Shown here: positions 1-5,778 of the stretch, piece after piece
How the letters are laid out: each line of letters begins with the position of its first letter
Position numbering within the stretch: the first letter of the stretch is position 1
The notes under the pieces: generated by a model
Told to the model about the DNA's origin: nothing
Database searches by the model: none
Seen by the model: the letters and a program-made list of their open reading frames with translations, nothing else
Assembly (NCBI GenBank): GCA_023390155.1
Contig: JAEWDJ010000390.1
Coordinates: forward strand, 1-6,629
Direction: 5' to 3'
Origin: Actinomycetes bacterium
GTDB taxonomy: Bacteria; Actinomycetota; Actinomycetes; Actinomycetales; Microbacteriaceae
DNA: 6,629 nt
Position numbers and translations under genes: made by a program

Positions 1-66
1 GTTCACCACCGCTGCGGCGAGCAGCGCCAGGCCGGCGGCGACGAGCACCCCCGCGAGGACGCTCAC
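1..66 (-). CDS. N-terminal fragment of a putative membrane protein (partial)
   Basis: This gene is cut by the left edge; only the first 22 codons are visible. The frame opens with GTG at 66-64 and reads MSVLAGVLVAAGLALLAAAVVN, almost entirely Ala/Val/Leu/Gly. That looks like a first transmembrane helix or an uncleaved signal anchor. The start lies 7 bp after the TGA stop of the upstream tagF-like gene, so the two are probably cotranscribed. A G-rich stretch just before the GTG is only a weak ribosome binding site, and reinitiation after the upstream stop is plausible. The family cannot be told from so few residues: a transporter or polymer-export protein would fit the neighbour, but this is a guess. 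That coding begins here is moderately supported by spacing and composition. Confidence 0.5.
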   Translation of the reverse strand, partial: MSVLAGVLVAAGLALLAAAVVN

Positions 67-73
67 GCCCCGC

Positions 74-2587
74 TCACCCCTGCTCGGCCGCGACCCGCTC
101 CGCGCCGATCGCGCGGGAGAACTCGCCGACGGCCTTGCGGTTGTAGGCGGCGTAGTCGAAATGGCTGGCGGGGACGTCTCCGGCGAGGTAGGCGCGGAGG
201 CCCTCGGCGACGCCCTCGTCCGTCTGGGGGACCACGAGGCCGCTGCCGGCCGGGAGGGCGTTCTTCGCGGACGCGAACTCGACCGTGACGATGGGGAGGT
301 CGAGGACGAGGGCCTCGAGGATGACCATCGGCTGGCCCTCGTAGTCGCTCGAGAGCACGAAGCAGTCGGCCTTCGCCATGATCGCGTGGGGGTTGCGCTG
401 CATGCCGGTGAGGAAGACCGCGCCCTCCAGCCCCAGGTCGGCGACGAGGGCCTCCAGGTCGCCCGCGAGGGGGCCGGAGCCGACGATCACGAGGCGGGTG
501 CGCGGGTTCTCGGCGTGCACGGCGGCGAAGGCGCGGACGAGCCGGGACTGGTTCTTCTCGGGGGAGAGGCGGCCCACGTTCACGAAGGTCGTGATGTCGT
601 CGTCGGCGAGGAGGGCCTGCGCCCAGTCGGGGAGGGTGCCCGTCTCCTCGTCGAAGGCGAGCTCGTGGAGGTCGGCCTGCGCGTTCTCGAGGATGTGTTC
701 GGCGTCCACGGTGTTCAGCGCCGACAGGAACTTCTCGGGGGCGGCGTACTGCGACAGCGCCTCCCGGTTGATGTCGGCGAGCGTGGGCGACACGGAGACG
801 AGGTGGTCGTACTGCTCGTACAGCGTGAAGATCTGGGTGAGGCTGTGCAGCATCTTCTTCTCGCCGTTGACCTCGCGGTGCGCGTCGGCGGCGAGGTCGT
901 TGTGCAGCCAGATCGCCCGCTGCGCGTCGGGGGAGTGCAGCAGCAGCGTCGCCCAGAACGGCCCGTAGCCCGAGAAGTCGACGACGTAGTCGAAGCGGCT
1001 CTCGCCGAAGCAGCGGTACCACTCGTCGTCCCACAGCGCGTTCTGGGCCGGCATGTCGGCGTGCTCGGCGATGCGGCCGCGGCGGAAGTGCAGGTGGCGG
1101 GCGAGGTGGAGCAGCTTGGTGCCGTTCATCCCGCCGACGCGGGGGAACTGGCGCACGGCCGGGTGGATCTGCCGCTGCTTGGCGATGGTCGCCGCCGAGC
1201 GGCTCTGCGAGAACAGCGCGGAGACGTCGTACCGCTCGTGGTCGAGGTTGTTCAGGAGGTTCAGGGCCGACGTCGTGATGCCGTTCGGGCGCATCCCGCC
1301 GAGGTAGAGCAGGATCTTCTCGCGGCCGTCCTGGTCGAGGCCGGTGCGGATGCGGTAGCCGTCGCGCTTGCCGCGGAACACGATGTCGACCACGCGTGCC
1401 GCGGCGGCGCCGTCCTCGTACGGCGTGAACCGGGAGCGCATGGACGCGTAGCGCTCGCGCGCCTCCTCGGGCACACGGTCGTCGTCGGCGGCGATGCGGG
1501 CGATCGCCTCGCCCACCTCCTTCGCCGACTCGTACACCGGCCCCGGCCACTCGTCCGGCTCGAAGTAGAGGCCGCGGGTGCCCGCGTAGTCGGCCAGGTC
1601 GGGCGTGAAGAACACGATCGGACGCCCGGTCTGCAGGAAGTCGAAGAAGATGCTGGAGTAGTCCGAGATGAGGAGGTCGGACGCGCCGAGCACCAGGTTC
1701 GTCGGGATCTCGTTGGGCACGAGCAGCCGTGTCAGCTCCGGCCGGTCGACCGCCAGCTTGTGCACCGACTGGTGCGTCTTCAGCAGCACGACGTACCGGC
1801 TGGTGTCGAGCTGCTCCTCGATGCGGTGGATGTGCTCGAGCAGCTCGTCGAGGTCGTCCGTCGGCCGGCCGAACGTCGCGCCCTTCCAGGTCGGCGCGTA
1901 GAGCACGATCTTGCGGTCGCCGAGCGGGATGCCCGCGGCGACGAGGCGGCGGCGCACGGCCTCCCGCCCGCTCGCGTCGAGCAGCTGGCGGTCGATGCGC
2001 GGGTACCCCTCCTCGACGAGGGCGCCCCGGTACACGCCGGTCAGCTTGTACGCGGTCTCGTACATCTGCTCGCTCATGAACGGGTTGGCGGAGAGCAGGT
2101 AGTCGGCCTGGACGAAGTTGCGCAGGATGTTCGCGGTGCCGAGCGCGCCGTCCTCGATGTCGTACCCCATGCGCTTCAGCGGCGTGCCGTGCCAAGTGTT
2201 GAGGTAGGTCTGCCCCGGCCGCTTGGAGAAGTCCGGCGGGAACGTGGCGTTGTTGACGAGGTACTGGCTGGTGGCCAGCGCCCGGTAGTACGACGCCGAG
2301 CCGTACCGCACGAAGCTCACCCGGTCGTCGCCCGCGAACTCCTCGACGGCCGACCGGTACCGGTCGAGGTCGGAGAGCGCCCAGATGTGCGTCAGCCCCT
2401 GCAGATCGGGCGCCGCGAGCAGCTCCCGGAACAGCGCCTCCGGGTTGTCGAGCATCCCGTTGCCGGAGAACGACTCGTAGAAGACGCTCCCGGCGACCAC
2501 CGGCTGGCGCCGCCAGTGTGCGTGGATCTCGTAACGGGCGGCGCGCTTCACCCGCGACGGCAGGCGCTTCAGTCGGGAGAGTCTCAT
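74..2587 (-). CDS. Two-domain CDP-glycerol glycerophosphotransferase / GT4 glycosyltransferase
   Basis: The 837-residue protein carries two catalytic domains. Residues about 90-405 match the Glyphos_transf (TagB/TagF) family: WHGTPLKRMG at 132-141 with the expected catalytic His133, GYPRID at 194-199, LYAPTWKG at 229-236, a second His at 272 in KTHQS (the family usually has HP) and SDYSSIFFDF at 308-317. Residues about 424-830 form a GT-B glycosyltransferase of GT4 type: YLGGMRPNGITTSALNLL near 428-445, VGRLSPEKN at 671-679, VGSGPL at 702-707 and an E-x7-E motif at Glu750/Glu758 (EGQPMVILE). The family transfers glycerol phosphate from CDP-glycerol to wall or lipid-linked acceptors on the cytoplasmic face. 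No signal peptide or membrane helix is seen; the basic N-terminus (six Arg/Lys in the first 15 residues) could aid membrane attachment. The combination suggests a polymer with both glycerol phosphate and sugar units (inference). The ATG start follows a weak AGGCG and a possible -10 box. Probably cotranscribed with the next membrane gene. Confidence 0.9.
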   Translation of the reverse strand: MRLSRLKRLPSRVKRAARYEIHAHWRRQPVVAGSVFYESFSGNGMLDNPEALFRELLAAPDLQGLTHIWALSDLDRYRSAVEEFAGDDRVSFVRYGSASYYRALATSQYLVNNATFPPDFSKRPGQTYLNTWHGTPLKRMGYDIEDGALGTANILRNFVQADYLLSANPFMSEQMYETAYKLTGVYRGALVEEGYPRIDRQLLDASGREAVRRRLVAAGIPLGDRKIVLYAPTWKGATFGRPTDDLDELLEHIHRIEEQLDTSRYVVLLKTHQSVHKLAVDRPELTRLLVPNEIPTNLVLGASDLLISDYSSIFFDFLQTGRPIVFFTPDLADYAGTRGLYFEPDEWPGPVYESAKEVGEAIARIAADDDRVPEEARERYASMRSRFTPYEDGAAAARVVDIVFRGKRDGYRIRTGLDQDGREKILLYLGGMRPNGITTSALNLLNNLDHERYDVSALFSQSRSAATIAKQRQIHPAVRQFPRVGGMNGTKLLHLARHLHFRRGRIAEHADMPAQNALWDDEWYRCFGESRFDYVVDFSGYGPFWATLLLHSPDAQRAIWLHNDLAADAHREVNGEKKMLHSLTQIFTLYEQYDHLVSVSPTLADINREALSQYAAPEKFLSALNTVDAEHILENAQADLHELAFDEETGTLPDWAQALLADDDITTFVNVGRLSPEKNQSRLVRAFAAVHAENPRTRLVIVGSGPLAGDLEALVADLGLEGAVFLTGMQRNPHAIMAKADCFVLSSDYEGQPMVILEALVLDLPIVTVEFASAKNALPAGSGLVVPQTDEGVAEGLRAYLAGDVPASHFDYAAYNRKAVGEFSRAIGAERVAAEQG

Positions 2588-2597
2588 ATCGCCTGCG

Positions 2598-2603
2598 AGT
2601 TTA
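2598..2603 (-). promoter_or_regulatory. Candidate -10 hexamer for the tagF-like gene
   Basis: Read on the minus strand, TAAACT fits the actinobacterial TAnnnT pattern and sits in the most AT-rich patch of the 78-bp gap between marR and the tagF-like gene. It ends 10 bp before the ATG, so transcription would begin about 3-5 bases ahead of the start codon, giving a nearly leaderless mRNA. No TTGACA-like -35 box is present at 17-18 bp spacing. If real, the gene has its own promoter and does not depend on readthrough from marR. Confidence 0.35.
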
Positions 2604-2655
2604 TGAGAGCGGGATAACGGTCTCCTGGGAGTGCGGACGGAGGACGCCGCGAGCG

Positions 2656-2672
2656 CGTGTGCGCCTCACACG
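2656..2672 (-). terminator. Weak hairpin overlapping the marR stop codon
   Basis: A perfect 6-bp inverted repeat (CGTGTG / CACACG) with a 5-base loop spans the marR TGA at 2668-2666. No T-run follows on the minus strand, so it is at best a weak U-less terminator or an mRNA 3'-end stabiliser. It could equally be chance in GC-rich DNA. Confidence 0.2.
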
Positions 2673-3178
2673 TCGAACCCGAGGCTCAACTTCCGCAGCA
2701 GCCCCGCCAGCCGTTCCTGGTCGGAGGGGGAGAGCGCCTCGAGCAGGTCGGCCTCCGCGTCCACCAGCCGGGTGATCGCGGCGTCGACGCGGGCGAGGCC
2801 CTGGGCGGTCATCTGCACGAGGATGCCGCGGCCGTCGTTCGGGTCGGTGCGGCGCTCGACGAGCCGGCGGGAGACGAGCCGGTCGATGCGGTTCGTCATG
2901 GTGCCGCTGGAGACGAGGGTCTGCTGGAGGAGGGACTTGGGGCTCAGCTGGTAGGGCGCGCCGGCGCGGCGCAGCGCCGACAGCACGTCGAACTCCCAGG
3001 AGTCGAGGTCGGAGCGGTCGAAGGCGGCGCGGCGGGCGCGGTCGAGGTGGCGGGAGAGCCGGTCGACGCGGGAGAGCACCTGCAGCGGCGAGAAGTCGAG
3101 GTCGGGGCGCTCGCGCAGCCAGGCGCCGACGATGCGGTCCACCTCGTCGCGCGGTCCACCGTCGCGTGCGTCACCCAT
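2666..3178 (-). CDS. MarR-family winged helix-turn-helix transcriptional regulator
   Basis: The 170-residue protein has the size and layout of MarR dimeric repressors. An N-terminal helical dimerisation part (about 10-60, containing VLSRVDRLSRHLDRARR) is followed by WEFDVLSALRRAG (61-73), the helix-turn-helix LSPKSLLQQTLVSSGTMTNR (78-97), with a recognition helix around 90-101, and a wing with DPNDGRG at 112-118. A C-terminal helix (about 124-165) completes the dimer interface. MarR proteins usually bind a palindrome near their own promoter and release it when a small phenolic or lipophilic ligand binds; ligand and targets cannot be read here. The ATG at 3178 follows GGAGG by one base, too close for normal Shine-Dalgarno use, but a -10-like TACGAT ends exactly 6 bp before the start, arguing for a leaderless message. 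A GTG at codon 13 is a less likely alternative start. Candidate targets are itself, the downstream tagF-like gene or the tRNA side. Confidence 0.9.
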   Translation of the reverse strand: MGDARDGGPRDEVDRIVGAWLRERPDLDFSPLQVLSRVDRLSRHLDRARRAAFDRSDLDSWEFDVLSALRRAGAPYQLSPKSLLQQTLVSSGTMTNRIDRLVSRRLVERRTDPNDGRGILVQMTAQGLARVDAAITRLVDAEADLLEALSPSDQERLAGLLRKLSLGFDV

Positions 3179-3184
3179 CCCTCC

Positions 3185-3190
3185 ATCGTA
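3185..3190 (-). promoter_or_regulatory. Candidate leaderless promoter (-10 TACGAT) of marR
   Basis: On the minus strand TACGAT matches the TAnnnT -10 pattern and is separated by six bases (GGAGGG) from the marR ATG. Transcription starting seven bases downstream of the hexamer would begin at the A of the ATG, the layout known for leaderless mRNAs in actinobacteria. There is no convincing -35 box 17-18 bp further upstream. The GGAGGG between hexamer and start would then not act as a Shine-Dalgarno site. Confidence 0.45.
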
Positions 3191-3234
3191 TTCACCGGTC
3201 GCGGTCCGCCGCCCGCACCGTTCGCCCGGGGCGC

Positions 3235-3246
3235 GTCTGGCAGACT
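3235..3246. promoter_or_regulatory. 11-bp palindrome / possible extended -10 in the marR-tRNA spacer
   Basis: GTCTG-G-CAGAC (3235-3245) is a perfect inverted repeat with a one-base centre in the 93-bp divergent spacer between marR and tRNA-Gln. On the plus strand the same bases contain TGG followed by CAGACT (3238-3246), which resembles a weak extended -10; a start near 3253 would leave about a 19-base leader before the tRNA. It may therefore be the tRNA promoter, a regulator binding site, or both. No good -35 is seen at 17-18 bp. Confidence 0.25.
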
Positions 3247-3253
3247 GTCACCT

Positions 3254-3269
3254 GCGCGTTTTCCCGCGC
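3254..3269 (+). other. Small hairpin immediately upstream of tRNA-Gln
   Basis: GCGCG (3254-3258) and CGCGC (3265-3269) can pair around a TTTTCC loop, ending three bases before the mature tRNA 5' end. In a precursor transcript this would be a leader hairpin next to the RNase P cleavage site. The stem is only 5 bp and pure GC/CG, so it could be chance. Confidence 0.2.
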
Positions 3270-3271
3270 GT

Positions 3272-3343
3272 TCCGCCTTGGTGTAATGGCAGCACGACAG
3301 CCTTTGGAGCTGTGAGGTCCAGGTTCGAGTCCTGGAGGCGGAG
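3272..3343 (+). tRNA. tRNA-Gln (anticodon UUG)
   Basis: A complete cloverleaf can be drawn by hand. The acceptor stem TCCGCCT (3272-3278) pairs with AGGCGGA (3336-3342), 7 of 7. The D stem GTG/CAC closes a loop holding TAATGGCAG. The anticodon stem ACAGC/GCTGT (3297-3301, 3309-3313) closes the loop CTTTGGA, with U33 followed by TTG at 3304-3306. The variable loop is GAGGT. The T arm is CCAGG-TTCGAGT-CCTGG. The discriminator base is G3343, and the next bases are CGG, so CCA is not encoded and must be added by the CCA-adding enzyme. It reads CAA and, by wobble, CAG. It lies 32 bp before the glmU start with no obvious promoter or terminator between, so cotranscription followed by processing is possible. 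Confidence 0.95.
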
Positions 3344-3375
3344 CGGCATCCCGCCACACCGACCCCGGGAGGGAC

Positions 3376-4800
3376 ATGACCGACCAGAATCTCGCCATCG
3401 TGGTGCTCGCGGCAGGCCAGGGGACGCGGATGAAGTCCGCGACGCCGAAGCTGCTGCACGAGCTGGGCGGCATCCCGATCGTCGGCCACGTGCTGGCGAC
3501 GGCGCGCGAGCTCGACGCGGCGCACGTCGTCGCCGTCGTGCGGCACGAGCGCGACCGGCTGGCGGCGGTCATCGAGGCGGACCTGCCCGAGGCCGTCATC
3601 GTCGACCAGGACGAGATCCCCGGCACGGGCCGTGCCGTCGAGCAGGCCGTCGCCGCGCTCCCGGGCGACTTCGCGGGCGACGTGCTCGTCGTCAACGGCG
3701 ACGTCCCGCTGCTCGACGCCGCGACGCTGCGCGAGCTGATCGCCTCGCATCGTGAGAGCGGGGCGGCGGCGACCATCCTCTCGAGCTTCCCGGCCGACGC
3801 CACGGGCTACGGCCGCATCGTGCGCAACGCGGCGGGCACGCTCGACCGCATCGTCGAGCACAAGGACGCGTCGGACGAGGAGCGCGCCATCGGCGAGATC
3901 AACGCCGGCATCTACCTCTTCGGCGCGGCGGCGCTGCGCGACAAGCTCGCGGCGATCACCACCGAGAACGCCCAGGGCGAGAAGTACCTGACCGACGTCA
4001 TCGGCCTGCTCCGCGAGGCCGGCTTCGACGTCGACGCCCTCCCGGTGGCCGAGTCGTGGCTGGTCGAGGGCATCAACGACCGGGCGCAGCTCAGCGAGAT
4101 GGCCGCGAAGCTGAACGCGCTCATCGTGCGCACCTGGCAGCTCGCGGGCGTGACCGTGCAGGACCCGGCGACGACGTGGATCGACGTCAAGGCGAAGCTC
4201 GCTCCCGACGTCACCCTGCTCCCCGGCACCCAGATCCGGGGGGCGACGCTGGTGGAGACCGGGGCGACGATCGGGCCGGACACCACGCTGCTCGACTGCG
4301 AGGTCGGGGAGGGGGCGACGGTCAAGCGCACGGATGCGACGCTCGCCGTGATCGGCGCCGGCTCGACGGTGGGACCGTTCGCCTACCTCCGCCCCGGCAC
4401 CGTGCTCGGCGCCTCCGGCAAGATCGGCACCTTCGTCGAGACGAAGAACGCCACGATCGGCGCGGGCACCAAGCTGGCGCACTTCAACTACGTGGGCGAC
4501 GCCGAGGTGGGCGAGAAGTCGAATCTCGGCGCCGGCGTCATCACCGCCAACTACGACGGTGTGAACAAGCACCGCACCGAGATCGGCTCGCACGTGCGGG
4601 CGGCGACGAACACGGTGTTCGTGGCGCCGGTTAGGATGGGTGACGGAGCGTACACGGGAGCGGGAACCGTCGTCCGGAAGGACGTGCCGGCGGGCTCTCT
4701 CGCGATCACCGTCGCGCCGCAACGGAACATCGAAGGCTGGGTTGCGCAGAAGCGACCGGGCACCGACGCCGCCCGAGCTGCGGAAGAGAGCGGAGAATAA
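3376..4800 (+). CDS. glmU: Bifunctional UDP-GlcNAc pyrophosphorylase / glucosamine-1-phosphate acetyltransferase GlmU
   Basis: GlmU acetylates glucosamine-1-phosphate with acetyl-CoA and couples the product to UTP, giving UDP-GlcNAc for peptidoglycan and other envelope glycans in the cytoplasm. The 474 residues match the usual length (E. coli 456, actinobacteria somewhat longer). The N-terminal uridylyltransferase shows LAAGQGTRMKS (11-21), GTGRAVEQA (83-91), VNGDVPLL (106-113; Asp109 is the metal ligand), GEINAGIY (173-180) and Asn234 as the second metal ligand. From about 265 a left-handed beta-helix of hexapeptide repeats carries the acetyltransferase site: Arg339 (YLRPGT), Lys357 (VETKN), His369 and Tyr372 (AHFNYVG), Asn383, Asn392 (ANYDG) and Lys398. 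Every catalytic residue I know for the family is present. The ATG is preceded by GGGAGGG, a good ribosome binding site, though the gap after GGAGG is only 3 bases. prsA starts on the next base, so the two form one operon. One of eleven Gln codons is CAA (4720-4722). Confidence 0.98.
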   Translation: MTDQNLAIVVLAAGQGTRMKSATPKLLHELGGIPIVGHVLATARELDAAHVVAVVRHERDRLAAVIEADLPEAVIVDQDEIPGTGRAVEQAVAALPGDFAGDVLVVNGDVPLLDAATLRELIASHRESGAAATILSSFPADATGYGRIVRNAAGTLDRIVEHKDASDEERAIGEINAGIYLFGAAALRDKLAAITTENAQGEKYLTDVIGLLREAGFDVDALPVAESWLVEGINDRAQLSEMAAKLNALIVRTWQLAGVTVQDPATTWIDVKAKLAPDVTLLPGTQIRGATLVETGATIGPDTTLLDCEVGEGATVKRTDATLAVIGAGSTVGPFAYLRPGTVLGASGKIGTFVETKNATIGAGTKLAHFNYVGDAEVGEKSNLGAGVITANYDGVNKHRTEIGSHVRAATNTVFVAPVRMGDGAYTGAGTVVRKDVPAGSLAITVAPQRNIEGWVAQKRPGTDAARAAEESGE

Positions 4801-5778
4801 GTGTCTGGGATCACCGCGAACGGCCAGAAGCGCCTCGTCCTCATCTCGGGACGGGCCCACCCCCAGCTGGCCCAGGAGATCGCCGAGTGCCTCGGCAGCG
4901 AGCTGGTCCCGACCGACGCCCGCACCTTCGCGAACGGCGAGATCTACGCCCGGTTCGACGAGAGCGTCCGCGGGTCGGACGCGTTCGTCATCCAGTCGCA
5001 CACCTCGCCCATCAACGAGTGGCTGATGGAGCAGCTCATCATGGTGGACGCCCTGAAGCGCGCCTCCGCCAAGCGCATCACCGTCGTCGCCCCGTTCTAC
5101 CCCTACGCCCGCCAGGACAAGAAGGGTCGCGGCCGGGAGCCGATCTCCGCCCGACTCGTCGCCGACCTGTTCAAGGCGGCGGGCGCCGACCGCATCATGT
5201 CGGTCGACCTCCACGCCGCCCAGATCCAGGGCTTCTTCGACGGCCCGGTGGACCACCTGTTCGCGATGCCGGTGCTGCTCGAGCACATGCGCCGCGAGCT
5301 CGACCCGTCGACCCTCACCGTCGTCTCGCCCGACATGGGCCGCGTGCGCGTCGCCGACATCTGGAGCGACAAGCTGGACGCGCCGCTCGCGATCATCCAC
5401 AAGCGCCGCGACCCGCTCGTCCCGAACCAGGTGTCGGTCCACGAGATCGTCGGCGACGTGAACGGCCGCGTCTGCCTGCTCGTCGACGACCTGATCGACA
5501 CCGGCCGCACGATCGTCAAGGCCGCGGAGGCTCTGAAGGCCGCCGGTGCCATCGGCGTCGTCGTGGCCGCGACCCACGCCGTGTTCAGCGATCCGGCCGT
5601 CGAGCTGCTGCAGTCCGACGTGATCGACTCGGTCGTCGTCACCGACACCCTGCCGCTCCCGGAGCACAAGCGCTGGGACAAGCTCACCGTCCTGCCGATC
5701 GCCCCGCTCCTCGCGGACGCGATCGAGCAGGTCTTCACCGACGGCTCGGTGACGTCGATGTTCGACGGGGCCGCGTAG
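4801..5778 (+). CDS. prsA: Ribose-phosphate pyrophosphokinase (PRPP synthetase)
   Basis: PrsA transfers pyrophosphate from ATP to ribose-5-phosphate to form PRPP, the precursor of purines, pyrimidines, His, Trp and NAD; in actinobacteria with arabinan-type glycans it also feeds decaprenyl-phosphoryl arabinose. The 325 residues match class I enzymes. Visible motifs are FANGEIYARF (43-52), YPYARQDKKGRGREP (100-114, ATP-binding flexible loop), SVDLHAAQIQGFF (134-146, catalytic His138), VVSPDMGRVR (174-183), IHKRRDP (199-205, Lys201 expected catalytic) and the PRPP loop VDDLIDTGRTI (228-238). The loop has Arg where many homologues have Gly (DTGGTI). The GTG start abuts the glmU TAA with no gap; its ribosome binding site GGAG (4792-4795) lies inside the end of glmU, five bases from the start, consistent with translational coupling. 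The last 44 bp overlap the convergent glycosyltransferase gene. Confidence 0.97.
   Translation: MSGITANGQKRLVLISGRAHPQLAQEIAECLGSELVPTDARTFANGEIYARFDESVRGSDAFVIQSHTSPINEWLMEQLIMVDALKRASAKRITVVAPFYPYARQDKKGRGREPISARLVADLFKAAGADRIMSVDLHAAQIQGFFDGPVDHLFAMPVLLEHMRRELDPSTLTVVSPDMGRVRVADIWSDKLDAPLAIIHKRRDPLVPNQVSVHEIVGDVNGRVCLLVDDLIDTGRTIVKAAEALKAAGAIGVVVAATHAVFSDPAVELLQSDVIDSVVVTDTLPLPEHKRWDKLTVLPIAPLLADAIEQVFTDGSVTSMFDGAA

Noticed and set aside
63..2195. A 710-codon minus-strand frame overlapping the tagF-like gene in another register
   Set aside because: It is very rich in Arg, Pro and Ala with no motifs; the overlapping register carries all conserved residues.
161..2617. An 818-codon open frame on the plus strand opposite the tagF-like gene
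   Set aside because: Its translation is a monotonous Ala/Arg/Gly/Val/Glu/Asp/His mix with no family motif, and it mirrors codons of a gene with two clear catalytic domains. Long antisense frames are expected at this GC content.
3302..3308. Reading the tRNA anticodon as TTT (Lys) or TGG (Pro)
   Set aside because: The 5-bp stem ACAGC/GCTGT fixes a 7-base loop CTTTGGA, so U33 is at 3303 and the anticodon is TTG (Gln).
3337..3355. GGCGG/CCGCC pairing just after the tRNA as a terminator
   Set aside because: It would use the acceptor-stem 3' strand, is only 5 bp, lacks a T-run and competes with a perfect tRNA fold.
4056..4634. Alternative plus-strand frames inside glmU and prsA
   Set aside because: They are Arg/Gly-rich out-of-register readings of genes whose catalytic residues are all visible in the main frame.
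2944..5667. A 907-codon open frame on the minus strand spanning marR, the tRNA, glmU and prsA
   Set aside because: It runs antisense through two highly conserved enzymes and over a tRNA, with low-complexity composition and no recognisable domain.
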